Shown one piece after another: positions 1 to 10,300 of a stretch of 64,000 nt of DNA. The DNA comes from Nematostella vectensis (taxonomy: Eukaryota; Cnidaria; Anthozoa; Actiniaria; Edwardsiidae), in the NCBI RefSeq assembly GCF_932526225.1, contig NC_064041.1, positions 3,298,699 to 3,362,698 of the forward strand, written 5' to 3'. Under the pieces are notes generated by a model, which was given only the letters and a program-made list of their open reading frames with translations, was not told the DNA's origin and searched no databases. The position numbers and the translations under genes are program-made. How positions within the stretch are numbered: position 1 is the first letter of the stretch; every line of letters begins with the position of its first letter.

Positions 1-2228
1 AGCACGGGTTTCTATGTAGTACCTATATATACCAAGTAATAAAAGAACGGGTTTCCATGTAGTACCTATATATACCAAATAATAAAGCACAGGTTAAAAT
101 TAAGTACCTATATATACCAAGTAATAAAAGCACAGGTTTCTATGTAGTACCTATATATACCAAGTAATGAAAGCACGGGTTCCCATGTAGTACCTATATA
201 TACCAAGTAATAAAAGCACGGGTTCCCATGTAGTACCTATATATACCAAGTAATGAAAGCACGGGTTCCCATGTAGTACCTATATATACCAAGTAATAAA
301 AGCACGGGTTTCTATGTAGTACCTATATATACCAAGTAATAAAAGAACGGGTTTCCATGTAGTACCTATATATATCAAGTAATAAAATCACGGGTTTCCA
401 TGTAGTACTTATATATACCAAGTAATAAAAACACGGGTTTCCATGTAGTACCTATATATACCAAGTAATAAAATCACGGGTTTCCCATGTAGTACCTATA
501 TATACCAAGTAATAAAAGCACGGGTTCCCATGTAGTACCTATATATACCAAGTAATAAAAGCACGGGTTTCCCATGTAGTACCTATATATACCAAGTAAT
601 AAAAGCACGGGTTCCCATGTAGTACCTTATATATACCAAGTAATAAAAGCACGGGTTTCCATGTAGTACCTATATATACCAGGTAATAAAAGCACGGGTT
701 CCCATGTAGTACCTATATACCAAGTAATAAAATCACGGGTTTCCATCTAGTACCTTATATATACCAAGTAATAAAAGCACGGGTTCCCATCTAGTACCTA
801 TATATACCAAGTAATAAAAGCACGGGTTCCCATGTAGTACCTATATATACCAAGTAATAAAAACACGGGTTTCCCATGTAGTACCTATATATACCAAGTA
901 ATAAAAGCGCGGGTTCCCATGTAGTACCTATATATACCAAGTAATAAAATCACGGGTTTCCATGTAGTACCTATATATACCAAGTAATAAAATCACGGGT
1001 TTCCATGTAGTGCCTATATATACCAAGTAATAAAAGCACGGGTTCCCATCTAGTACCTTATATATACCAAGTAATAAAAGCACGGGTTTCCATGTAGTAC
1101 TTATATATACCAAGTAATAAAAGCACGGGTTCTCATGTATAGTACCTATATATACCAAGTAATAAAATCACGGGTTTCCATGTAGTACCTATATATACCA
1201 AGTAATAAAATCACGGGTTTCCATGTAGTACCTACATATACCAAGTAATAAAAGCACGGGTTCCCATATTGTACCTATATATACCAAGTAATAAAAGCGC
1301 GGGTTCCCATGTAGTACCTATATATACCAAGTAATAAAAGCACGGGTTCCCATCTAGTACCTTATATATACCAAGTAATAAAAGCACGGGTTTCCATGTA
1401 GTACCTATATATACCAAGTAATAAAAGCACGGGTTCCCATCTAGTACCTTATATATACCAAGTAATAAAAGCACGGGTTCCCATCTAGTACCTTATATAT
1501 ACCAAGTAATAAAAGCACGGGTTCCCATATAGTACCTATATATACCAAGTAATAAAAGCGCGGGTTCCCATCTAGTACCTTATATATACCAAGTAATAAA
1601 AGCACGGGTTCCCATGTAGTACCTTATATATACCAAGTAAAAAAAACACGGGTTCCCATCTAGTACCTTATATATACCAAGTAATAAAAGCACGGGTTCC
1701 CATGTAGTACCTATATATACCAAGTAATAAAAGCACGGGTTTCCATGTAGTACCTATATATACCAAGTAATAAAAGCACGGGTTCCCATGTAGTACCTAT
1801 ATATACCAAGTAATAAAAGCGCGGGTTCCCATGTAGTACCTATATATACCAAGTAATAAAAGCGCGGGTTTCCATGTAGTACCTTATATATATCAAGTAA
1901 TAAAATCACGGGTTCCCATGTAGTGCCTATATATACCAAGTAATAAAAACACGGGTTCCCATATTGTACCTATATATACCAAGTAACAAAAACACGGGTT
2001 TCCATGTAGTACCTATATATACCAAGTAATAAAAGCACGGGTTTCCATGTAGTACCTACATATACCAAGTAATAAAAGCACGGGTTCCCATGTAGTACCT
2101 ATATATACCAAGTAATAAAAGCACGGGTTTCCATGTAGTACCTATATATACCAAGTAATAAAAGCGCGGGTTTCCATGTAGTACCTATATATATCAAGTA
2201 ATAAAAGCACGGGTTTCCCATGTATTAT
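1..2228 (-). repeat. Minisatellite array 1, ~43-bp unit, about 50 copies, cut by left edge
   Basis: A tandem array of a ~43-44-bp unit fills the first 2.2 kb. On the plus strand each unit runs from cacgggttcccatgtagtac through ctatatataccaag to taataaaag, with minor variants (ttcc/tccc, tatata/ttatata). On the minus strand a unit reads as a T-rich stretch, tatatag, then a segment that would encode YYMGTR. That is the intron-3/exon-4 junction of the P450 gene at 7255-15253. The array directly abuts P450 exon 3 of the left copy (2252-2307), so it is probably the expanded intron 3 of that copy. The long open frames rich in YIGTTW or [10 protein letters not shown] are products of the repeat and not genes. 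Confidence 0.95.
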
Positions 2229-2251
2229 CTACTACGCCCTTGTATACCTAC

Positions 2252-3050
2252 CCACAAAGACGCCCATACGTCTTGACGAGATACTCCTGAGCGTAAGTAT
2301 CATGTTTCTGTTAAAATAATATATGCCATACTAACGTGCCCATACTAACGACATTTTAGTGTTATTACAATATTTTTGTAATACATTCAAATTCAAAATA
2401 GTCTGGCTTGTTTTCACATTATTTTGTTCTTGTATTTTCTTTCCCATTTTGTATTTTTTTTCCTTATCTTTATTTCGGTTCCTAATCTTTTTATAGAATC
2501 TATTAGAGTGGGACAATTCACGGCGTCAGTCTTGTGTTCGGCTTTATAGTTTTTGGGACTACAGAAACGAGTGAACTAGTTAAGATATTGAGCGCGAAGC
2601 ATGAAAGCTGTTTTGGGGAATACGTTCACCCTGCAGTCGCCGTCGTAGGTGATTAAATTCCCTATTACAAACATGGGTACACGGGGAGGGTCATGGAAGG
2701 GGGGGGGGGGGGGTTAACGGTAATCTACGGTTGGTGGAAGTATTAGACTGTACAGAGCTTGAGCTGACCTCCACGCCCTGGGTTCCGGGGTTCCTGGTTT
2801 CCTATTAATTAAAGTACTTGCATTCTAGACTATTACGGTAAAATTCCCAATAAATTGCTCGCAATATTGTTTCTAGCAGCTCGTAAGTGCTTCCCTACAT
2901 GGCCCGTGCCATAGTTCAGATGACCATTTACCATAGCTTATCATTATAACAACAAACTCACCATACGATTGTTGCGATCAGCAACACACAAGCGAGGACC
3001 AAAGAGTTGCAGAGTGTGAAAATCTGGTAGAACTCCACCGATACCGCCAT
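2252..3050 (-). pseudogene. Cytochrome P450, left copy: exons 1 and 3 only, incomplete
   Basis: Exon 1 (2962-3050) starts with an ATG in the context gcaagATGGCGG and encodes a hydrophobic N-terminal anchor ([19 protein letters not shown]). It ends at a GTATG|gtgagt donor. Exon 3 (2252-2307) is identical in sequence to exon 3 of the right copy: acceptor aacag, [19 protein letters not shown], donor GG|gtaggt. The exon carrying the proline-rich [10 protein letters not shown] segment, present in the right copy, is absent from the 650 bp between them. Downstream exons would lie beyond the left edge behind the minisatellite. This is a duplicate of the gene at 7255-15253. Without exon 2 it is probably non-functional, unless an equivalent exon is too diverged for me to see. 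Confidence 0.7.
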
Positions 3051-3639
3051 CTTGCTTGAGAGCAAAAAAAACAGCAGCGAGATTAACATAATTAGTCACC
3101 GTATACATGCTTGGTTTTTTTTATGCTTTGCATGGGTTTTGTATACTTATGTTTTTTATACTAGCCAGGATTTTGTATACTTGCGTGTTTTTGCTTGCAT
3201 AAAGTATTTATCTAAAGTATATTATGTATTTTTTGTAATACTTAAATAAATTTTAATGTATGTAATAATATAAAATTTTAATGTATGTAATAATATAAAA
3301 AATACTGTAAAATGAATTTTCCCGAATTTTAATGGTAATAACTAAAGTAATTTCATTACAAAATTTCATGTTACTAATCTTTTCTAATCTGCCAAGTCCA
3401 CTTCGTAAAATTATTAACACAACTTCAAATAGTGCAAAAATAAAAATGATTGATTGATTGATTGATTGATTTGTTGGATTTTGGATTTTGTTACTAACTA
3501 GCGGATTCTTTACTCGCAAAGATTTGTTCATATTCTTTTGTGAATTAGTTTTTATTACAAGGATTATTTAAGAGTTTGATTGATAGTTTTCCATAAGTTT
3601 ATTGGTAAATTGATACTATGTTGCGAATACGAATTTTGA

Positions 3640-3900
3640 AAGTTTGGCGCCTGATACCAGGGATCATCAAAGTCTCGGTGGTACAAGTTCAATTTATGAT
3701 ATAGTAGAGCTCTTAGTCGGACACTCACCGTGCTTCGGCCAGAGACGGGAAGACGTTTTAAAGTATGCTGTAACTCGGTGATGCTCTTGTCTTTATCCTG
3801 CTGGTTTCGTGCCGAAGTGTTCACAGTGCTTGATTATCTTGGGATCTTATTACGTGAGCAGTCGCGGCAAGTCACGCCATATTGCGTGTGGTGCATAACT
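3640..3900 (-). other. Duplicated exon-like block with splice donor, copy 1 (inverted relative to copy 2)
   Basis: On the minus strand an ATG-led frame (from 3824) runs through NQQDKDKSITELQ and KRLPVSGRS to a CACG|gtgagtg donor at 3729. A related sequence lies on the plus strand at about 20600-20870, with the same donor after 20757 but with stops upstream of the shared segment. The conserved donor suggests a first or 5'-untranslated exon. In copy 2 it would feed the acceptor before the SOUL ATG at 22305, which is inference. I do not recognise a protein family. Confidence 0.4.
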
Positions 3901-5018
3901 AAATCAATTGTAATGTTTCGATAGCTACTATGCATGCAAACAGTATTATAATCTCGGTACGCATAACAAAACAATAACTTCAGACCTATTAAGAGCAATG
4001 GGAAAGCATGAGCTCTGAGGCCGAGAAGGGACAGGTTTAGAGGGAAGGCGTGTGAGAGAGAGCTTTGTTCCTGCGGGGAGGAGGGTGTGTGCAGATTACA
4101 AAAACTTCAGCCATTTGGTGATGACTGAGTGATTTATTGTTATTTTCAGTCTTATAATTAATTATTCTAATTAATGCATACCGAGAATAGTCTTATATAC
4201 AGTAAAAATCAACTATAACCGCTTTATGCTATGCACCTACTACCAAGATCATGGGCGAGCGCTTTTCAGTGACAGAGCTCAGAGTGGCTGAGGCGGGGTC
4301 ACGTGACGAAAATTCCCATAGTAACCGAAAAAAAATCGCGCATGCGCAACGGGATTCGATAGCAGCTATCGGCAAAGGTTTCTTCTGCAGACACAGACAA
4401 ACGGGACAGGGTACGAGACACGTACTTAAGGTCTCGGTAAAGGTAAACGACGTGTCCGCGGAAAAAAAGTATTGTCGCTCCGCAATTTTCACTACATGTA
4501 CAAACTATATATCAAATAAAAGATAAAAGATTGAATTATCTCCTCCAAGTTTTATTTTTGCAATAGCTAATTCCGTGTTTAAGTTTTGAGGCCTCGAACT
4601 CAAAAGTACGGCGTTTACTCTAGAGCGTAATGCACCTTCGCGTTATTGCGCATGCACTTGCACGTAATTGCATCTCAATGACAGATAGATGATCTATAGT
4701 GTGTGAGGACTTTTTGTTATTTGACACTGTCAACAAAATATCACGAATCAAAGTTGGAACTCTCATTTCTGGCGAAATTTTGGACACGAAAAGTGCTATG
4801 AAAGCAATCTTCAGTCGAAAATCGAAAACTCCTCACACATTTTATGACATGGCATAATAATAAGCTAGAAAAGATTTGGCGTGAATTCACAGTGAACAGG
4901 TCACGGAAAACAGCAAAGGCCCATTTCAGCCGTCTTAGAATGCGATTGATGGAAAAAATGTTTTGCAAAAATAAAGTTTAAAAACTATTGATACAAATTT
5001 TGCAAAAAACACGATCAA
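3901..5018. other. Intergenic, no supported gene
   Basis: The stretch has several short open frames on both strands around 4229-4526 and 4741-4968, but none shows a recognisable domain or a consistent exon structure. It is ordinary AT-rich intergenic sequence as far as I can see. Confidence 0.5.
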
Positions 5019-5205
5019 CTGGATTGAAGACTGTGGACAAGCCTTCAGGAAACTCAAAGAGGCCCTGTGCTCGTCTCCAGTACTAAGAAGCCCAGACTAC
5101 AACATAGCATTTCTGCTGCAAACTGACGCATCAGATCGAGGCTTTGGAGCTGTTCTGAGTCAGATTGGAGATGACGGAGAAGAACATCCGGTCACGGGAA
5201 TTAGG
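5019..5205 (+). mobile_element. Gypsy-type LTR retrotransposon pol fragment
   Basis: One short plus-strand frame reads FRKLKEALCSSPVL, then FLLQTDASDRGFGAVLSQ and a DDGEEHPV segment. This is the conserved stretch at the reverse-transcriptase/RNase H boundary of Ty3/Gypsy polyproteins (QTDAS..G.GAVLSQ, then HPVAY). About 60 codons survive. Homology fades after GEEHPV, where the family would continue with its YxSRKL motif. No LTRs or other pol domains are visible nearby, so this is a dead fragment. Confidence 0.8.
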
Positions 5206-6199
5206 ATACTTTGTCAGCAATTTCTTAATATAATAACCAAAAAATGCATTCCCAATTCGCTGAATAGTGTATTCAGCGAATAAAATATCTCTAACCTTTG
5301 CGCGAAATGTCTTCTGCCTCCCGATTCAGCGGAATCCTTTTTCTTTATATTTATATTTCTCTTGTCTAAAAACCCACGCGATCGTTGTTTTCAACTCTCG
5401 AAACATTTGAACAGTACTGCGTAACCATAGCCTCTTGAGTGTTCGTGACTAGCCCGAACGCTCTCCGAACCTAACTTCGTATTTAGGTTCTATATAAAAT
5501 AGGAAGGGAGTGAAACAACGCTCCATTGTTCGAAAACCTGCTTAGTTACGGCCAAATGTTGTGATGTTGGTATGACACATGATTGATGAGTGACAGCTCA
5601 CTTTCTCTTTGAACTTATCGCGCCGCCGACACACGCCCGGGCATGCCCGTGATCTTACTAAACAATTATCTATAGTTTCCTCCAATCTCGTTATGATCAC
5701 AGTATTTATCATATTTATCTATTTATTTTTGTCTGTGTTTTGTCTTTTTGCCTCGACAAACGCCCGCTAGCGAGCCTTTTTAGTTAAGGTGAAAGGAAAG
5801 ACAGCAAAACTTTGAGCCGTTTTTGCTGGACAAAACTGGACTCGGGCTAGCCGGGCCCTTTTAATGACTACTGTGCCTTTGCCGCTTGCCCGCTGGGTGG
5901 GCAAAACTGAAACACATTTGTTTTTCAATTTTATTGAGTAAACAACATTACGGTACTTACTAAATAAACAACATTACAGTACTTACTAGAAGTTTACTCA
6001 AAAGGGAAGGTGTAACGGTACACGGAGTACTGTGGGGACTGACTAACTAAATTATATAATTCAAGTGGCACGTAATTCTGTGGCATGCACAGGTAGGTTC
6101 CCAAAGTACACGTACAAGGATGGTCAACATCAAATTTTGTGTAATCTCTATTTTTAATAAGTTCGTAATGCCAGCAGCAAGTGTAAAATCAATTTACAT
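5206..6199. other. Intergenic, no supported gene
   Basis: I see no coding exon here. A short direct repeat (taaacaacattac) lies near 5941-5985, and isolated gctagcg-type motifs near 5765 foreshadow the degenerate tandem repeat that follows. Confidence 0.5.
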
Positions 6200-6555
6200 G
6201 GCGATCAACTGACGGCAGCGGGTTTTCTGGACGCTAGCGGGCATTAAACTAAAAACAGCGGGCTTTATGGACGGTAGCGGGTGTCAAACGGACGGTAGCG
6301 GGCCTTGTGGATGGCAGCGGGCCTTATGGACGCTAGCGGGCATTAAATGGAAAACAGCGGACCTTATGGACGCTAGCGGACATTAAGCAAATTCGGCGGG
6401 CGTTACTTGAACATAAAAACCCGGCGGGCCTTTGGAAGACAAAAGCGGGCTTCAAGAGACATCAGCGAGGAAAAGGCACGCTAGCGGGCCTCGATGACTT
6501 GTTGACAAGCGGGCTTATTGGACGGAAGCGGGTGTAAAAACGGACGCCACCGGGC
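6200..6555. repeat. Degenerate minisatellite with gctagcggg core
   Basis: About a dozen imperfect copies of a 25-30-bp unit share the core acgctagcgggc or acggtagcgggc, each followed by short AT-rich spacers (attaa, ttatgg). It lies immediately upstream of the broken SOUL exon at 6623. The open frame that runs from here into the SOUL exon is a product of the repeat; the real exon begins after the acceptor at 6621. Confidence 0.8.
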
Positions 6556-6622
6556 AAAATCTACGTGGGTTACCAACATTATGCACATAGCCTATACTAA
6601 ATGTTATTGGTTTTATTTCAGA

Positions 6623-6856
6623 ATGATCATGAATGCCGTCTTATCTAGTTTGCTGCTATCAGTATGTGCTCACAAATCAAGCCCTTGTGGTTTCTGCAAC
6701 GGCCTAGAATGCCCCAAATTCAAATTTGAGAATGAGACCAAAGATTACGAAGTGAGATGCTACGAATCGTACAAGTGGGCACCAGCTGTTGTTTCAGATA
6801 TACAGGATATGAGTTGGTCCAGTTCGCGTGTACACATCCCTACAAATCCCCCCTGA
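6623..6856 (+). pseudogene. SOUL/heme-binding protein first exon, orphan duplicate
   Basis: After a tttcag acceptor the sequence matches the first coding exon of the intact gene at 22306. It has a signal-peptide-like start (MIMNAVLSSLLLSVCA), then HKSSPCGFCNGLECP and TKDYEVRCYESYKW. The splice donor used in the intact copy (GAAG|gtatgag) is altered here to a non-GT sequence (caggatatgag). The frame reads on for some 18 codons to a stop. No second exon follows; the next gene is the P450 on the opposite strand. The downstream 100 bp resemble the flank of the minisatellite in the intact gene's intron. A truncated duplicate is the simplest reading. Confidence 0.75.
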
Positions 6857-7084
6857 AAAGAAATGTTTATTTCTCCCTTCAAGACCCCCTTGAAAGCCCT
6901 GGGAACCCCTCCCTTCAATGCCAACAACTGAAAAAGCCATATCAGTGCTGTAACGCCTCTAGGGGCCAGGGGGTCCGTGCCCCACCAGTTTTATTTTTCT
7001 GAAATTAAAAGAAAATGACAACCAACAGTCTTTTTCAATTTTCTAATTCTTATTGAGTTTTATTAGTACTATTTACATATTTCA

Positions 7085-7090
7085 TTTATT
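7085..7090 (-). promoter_or_regulatory. Polyadenylation signal for the P450 gene
   Basis: AATAAA on the minus strand lies about 165 bp past the P450 stop codon. Between the two, the last-exon sequence is repeated. Confidence 0.4.
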
Positions 7091-7145
7091 GTTGAGGCTT
7101 GTTGGGTGAATTGGTTTCATTTTGAAAAAAACATATCTTGTTATT

Positions 7146-7313
7146 ACGCTTTGTAATCTTGGGGTAAATGCCGTGCATAGGGCTGGATGTGGAAGTGACT
7201 AACGCTTTGTAATCTTGAGGTAGATGCCGTGCTAATTACTGAATGTGAAAGAAGCTAACGCTTTGTAATCTTGAGGTAAATGCCATGCTTAGGGATTATC
7301 GTGATGGTGCCTT
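7146..7313 (-). repeat. Three tandem copies (~56 bp) spanning the P450 terminal codons
   Basis: The segment beginning acgctttgtaatctt recurs at 7146, 7202 and 7258, a period of 56 bp. The rightmost copy is the coding end of P450 exon 13 ([10 protein letters not shown] and stop). The other two lie in the 3' untranslated region and still carry the same terminal codons, diverged. Confidence 0.8.
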
Positions 7314-10300
7314 GAAGCTGGACAGGAACCTGGAATAAGAAACAAGCAAAATCATGTGACAAACAAGCAAAATCACGTCCGTCGGTGATCGACCCCATCA
7401 TTTCAATAGCTGAGTACCACTCTGTCCCAGTCCGAGCCTCTGTCATTTCAATGGCTAAGTACCCCTCCCCTCTGGGATTTTGACATTGCTCGTTACGGTT
7501 TACCTCAGTCTCAGGACATCTCTCCAGACGGTAGTATCTTAGGATGTAGACCAGCGCCATCTTTGCTTCAAGTAAGGCAAACCGCATTCCAATACAGTTA
7601 CGAGGACCTCCGCCGAAGGGCAGATAAGCGTACGGGTGACGAGCTTGCTTGGCTTCGGCGGTAAACCTGAAACATCAAATGGAGTCTTTAAGCAACTATT
7701 TTTTCATCCTTAACAAAAGAAAACAGTTAAGAAAGCATCCCATTTTTAACCGCATATTTGATTTACCACGATCGAATGTGGTAAATCAAGTATGGTTTTA
7801 GAATCCAAAAACATCTGGTCAACAAAACTTGTCCTCTAGTACCGAACAAACTTTTACGGTGATTGCTCACCTTTCAGGTTGAAATTTCTCCGGTTCTGGC
7901 CAGATCTCGGGGTCCCTGTGCATGGCAAACACTGGGATCAGCACGATGCAGCCTTTTGGAAAGAACTGGCCGTTGATAGTACATGACTGGTTGCACGTAC
8001 GACCAAACCTACACAAGAGATCATACCAGTATCAGTAGTAGCCTCAAGCATGGTATATCAAAATCCGTCTAGAAAAAACATAGAGTTCCTTGGGTCGATT
8101 CAAAATTGCTGCCACGAGTATGATCTGTGGTACACTTCGGACTAGTCACACGCAACTGGGTCCGTCCGTCTGTCTGTTTGAGGTCTTACCTAAATCCTGG
8201 CGGGTAGAGTCGCAAAGCTTCCTGGACCACCATGTCCAAGTACTCCATACCAAGAACAGTGTCGTAGTCAAAATTGTCCTGGCAAATAATTATGGTATCA
8301 AAGAGGAATTATTCAACCAAAATCTTCAGCCAATGCTCGATTTAATAATGACGAAAGAGCGAGATGCGATTCAGTGTTAGGTAACTGAGTGTGAGTCGAT
8401 GCAGCTGAATGGGCAGAGGCGCGTGGATATGTGCCGCAAGGAAGACGGAGGACTTTTCAAAAGTGTACTCAGTGGAATTATAACTTTCTTCACGCTAACG
8501 ATTCCTTGAAAAAACAACTTGATGCCCACTTGAAGACAGTATCTCGATACCAGGGGGTTGATAATTTAACGATACTATCTCATTACTGTTAGGCAACTTA
8601 AACGTTACAAGGGAGTTCATAATTCTTACTCCAACTGTAGCGGCCACCTCGTCTATCTCCTCGATGAGTCTGTCTTGCTTGTCCGGGTTGAGGGCTAGTA
8701 AGTATGAAGTGAACGCCATCGTGTTGCTTGTTGTTTCGTAGCCAGCTAAGATGAAGGTAAAACACTGCGCCACGATTTCGTCATCTGAGAGCTTGTTCTT
8801 GCGCCTGCCATCATCGTCTGTCGTCTCGGCCGACAGCAGGATCTCAAGCAAGTCTTTCCTCTGAATACAAAGTCAAAGGGCTTGGGTCCATCATTTTTAT
8901 TAAAATAGTGACACGGCAGATTCTGGGTCCCGAAGGTGCCCTTGAGGGAAGTGTAAATATTTTTACCCCTTGGGATCCTGTTTCTCGACGATGCTTGATG
9001 ATCTGACGAGCAGCATCTACTATGAACATAGCGGATTACCAGTCTCTGTCTGCTTGCCCAGTCCAAGCTGTTTCACCATTAAGCTTACGATTGGCTGGAG
9101 ATACGGGAAAAGGACTGCAGAAAAGAAGGATGATATATTGTGAGAATTATTACTTTAGAAAACTTATAATGAAAGCTGTAGGCGTTTACAATCCATGATG
9201 GGAGCCAGGGTAAAGTACAGAGAAATTTGCCTGAACTAAAAGCTAGAAAAAACAAACAAGAACAACAGCGACGAAGAAAACAACTTTAAACCATGGACTT
9301 CTGTTTGCAACCAGAATTCACCAAAACTAAAACTAGACTGGCACTTATGGTGTCGTGAAGCAAAGTGTTTCATGTATTTCATAATGGGTCTGAAGTTGAT
9401 AAAATGTTTAAATGTTTTGGAAAAAAAAATACAAAAATACAAAAGGTACCGATTTGAGCATTTTGTTTAATTATGTCTAAAAACCTTGGTTTATCATTTG
9501 GTTCTACAGTAGATCCTGTCTTTTTGGTATCTATATGACTATTCACTTCTTGAGGTAAAGGTATCCTGTGCTTATTTTGAATTTGTGAAGGCTTGTGTTG
9601 TGGGTATTTCTCACGGCCGCCACAGGCCGGTTAAGGAGTCAATGGGTTAATGAAGACAACAACATTAATAGAAAGCAAGTATCTACACACACACTATTTG
9701 TAATGCATACCTGCCAACATTCTAAAGAGACTTTGTCCGCCAAACAGTCGTTGGGCATTGGGTACAAATTGATCATTAGGATTTGTCTGTGTTTGGCAAT
9801 CGATACCAAACGCCGTAGTAACAATGGTTTCCATCGTAAACTTCCCGTAACTTCTAAACAAAAGAAAACACACAGGTTAAACATTATACCTTATGCAGAT
9901 TCCTATTGGAAATTTAATCTAATTATCAGGAGATATGGGAGGATAAGATTGGGGTGTGTCGGCGACTTTTCTTACCTAAGCACATCCACACTTTTGCCAT
10001 CCTTGCAAGCTTCCCCTAATTTTTCCACCAGGATTCTGCAGGATTCATTTATCAAAGGCAGAACCTATAAATACAATGAAACATTTGACTAAAATAGGAG
10101 GTTAGTGACAGAATCCAGTCGTATCCCAACTTAGGCATTTTCAAAGCATTTTTAATAGCAGAGAATCAGGCATGTACCTAATGTGTGTATAATTGTGTGG
10201 AGCATCCCTCGAAAACATAATTCCTCCCTTCCGCCCTCCCACCCTTACTTCCTTCTTCCCTTCTTTCTCTTCACAACGCCTTTGTTGCCCTACTCTCTTC

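Noticed and set aside
928-1939. Open frames of 60-80 residues with repeated YIGTTW or [10 protein letters not shown]
   Set aside because: They are translations of the 43-bp minisatellite; P450 intron sequence explains them.
1-2228. CRISPR-like regular array
   Set aside because: Units are directly tandem with no unique spacers, and the context is a eukaryotic P450 intron.
9595-10092. 165-residue plus-strand open frame
   Set aside because: It lies antisense across P450 exons 6 and 7, which have motifs and splice sites on the minus strand.
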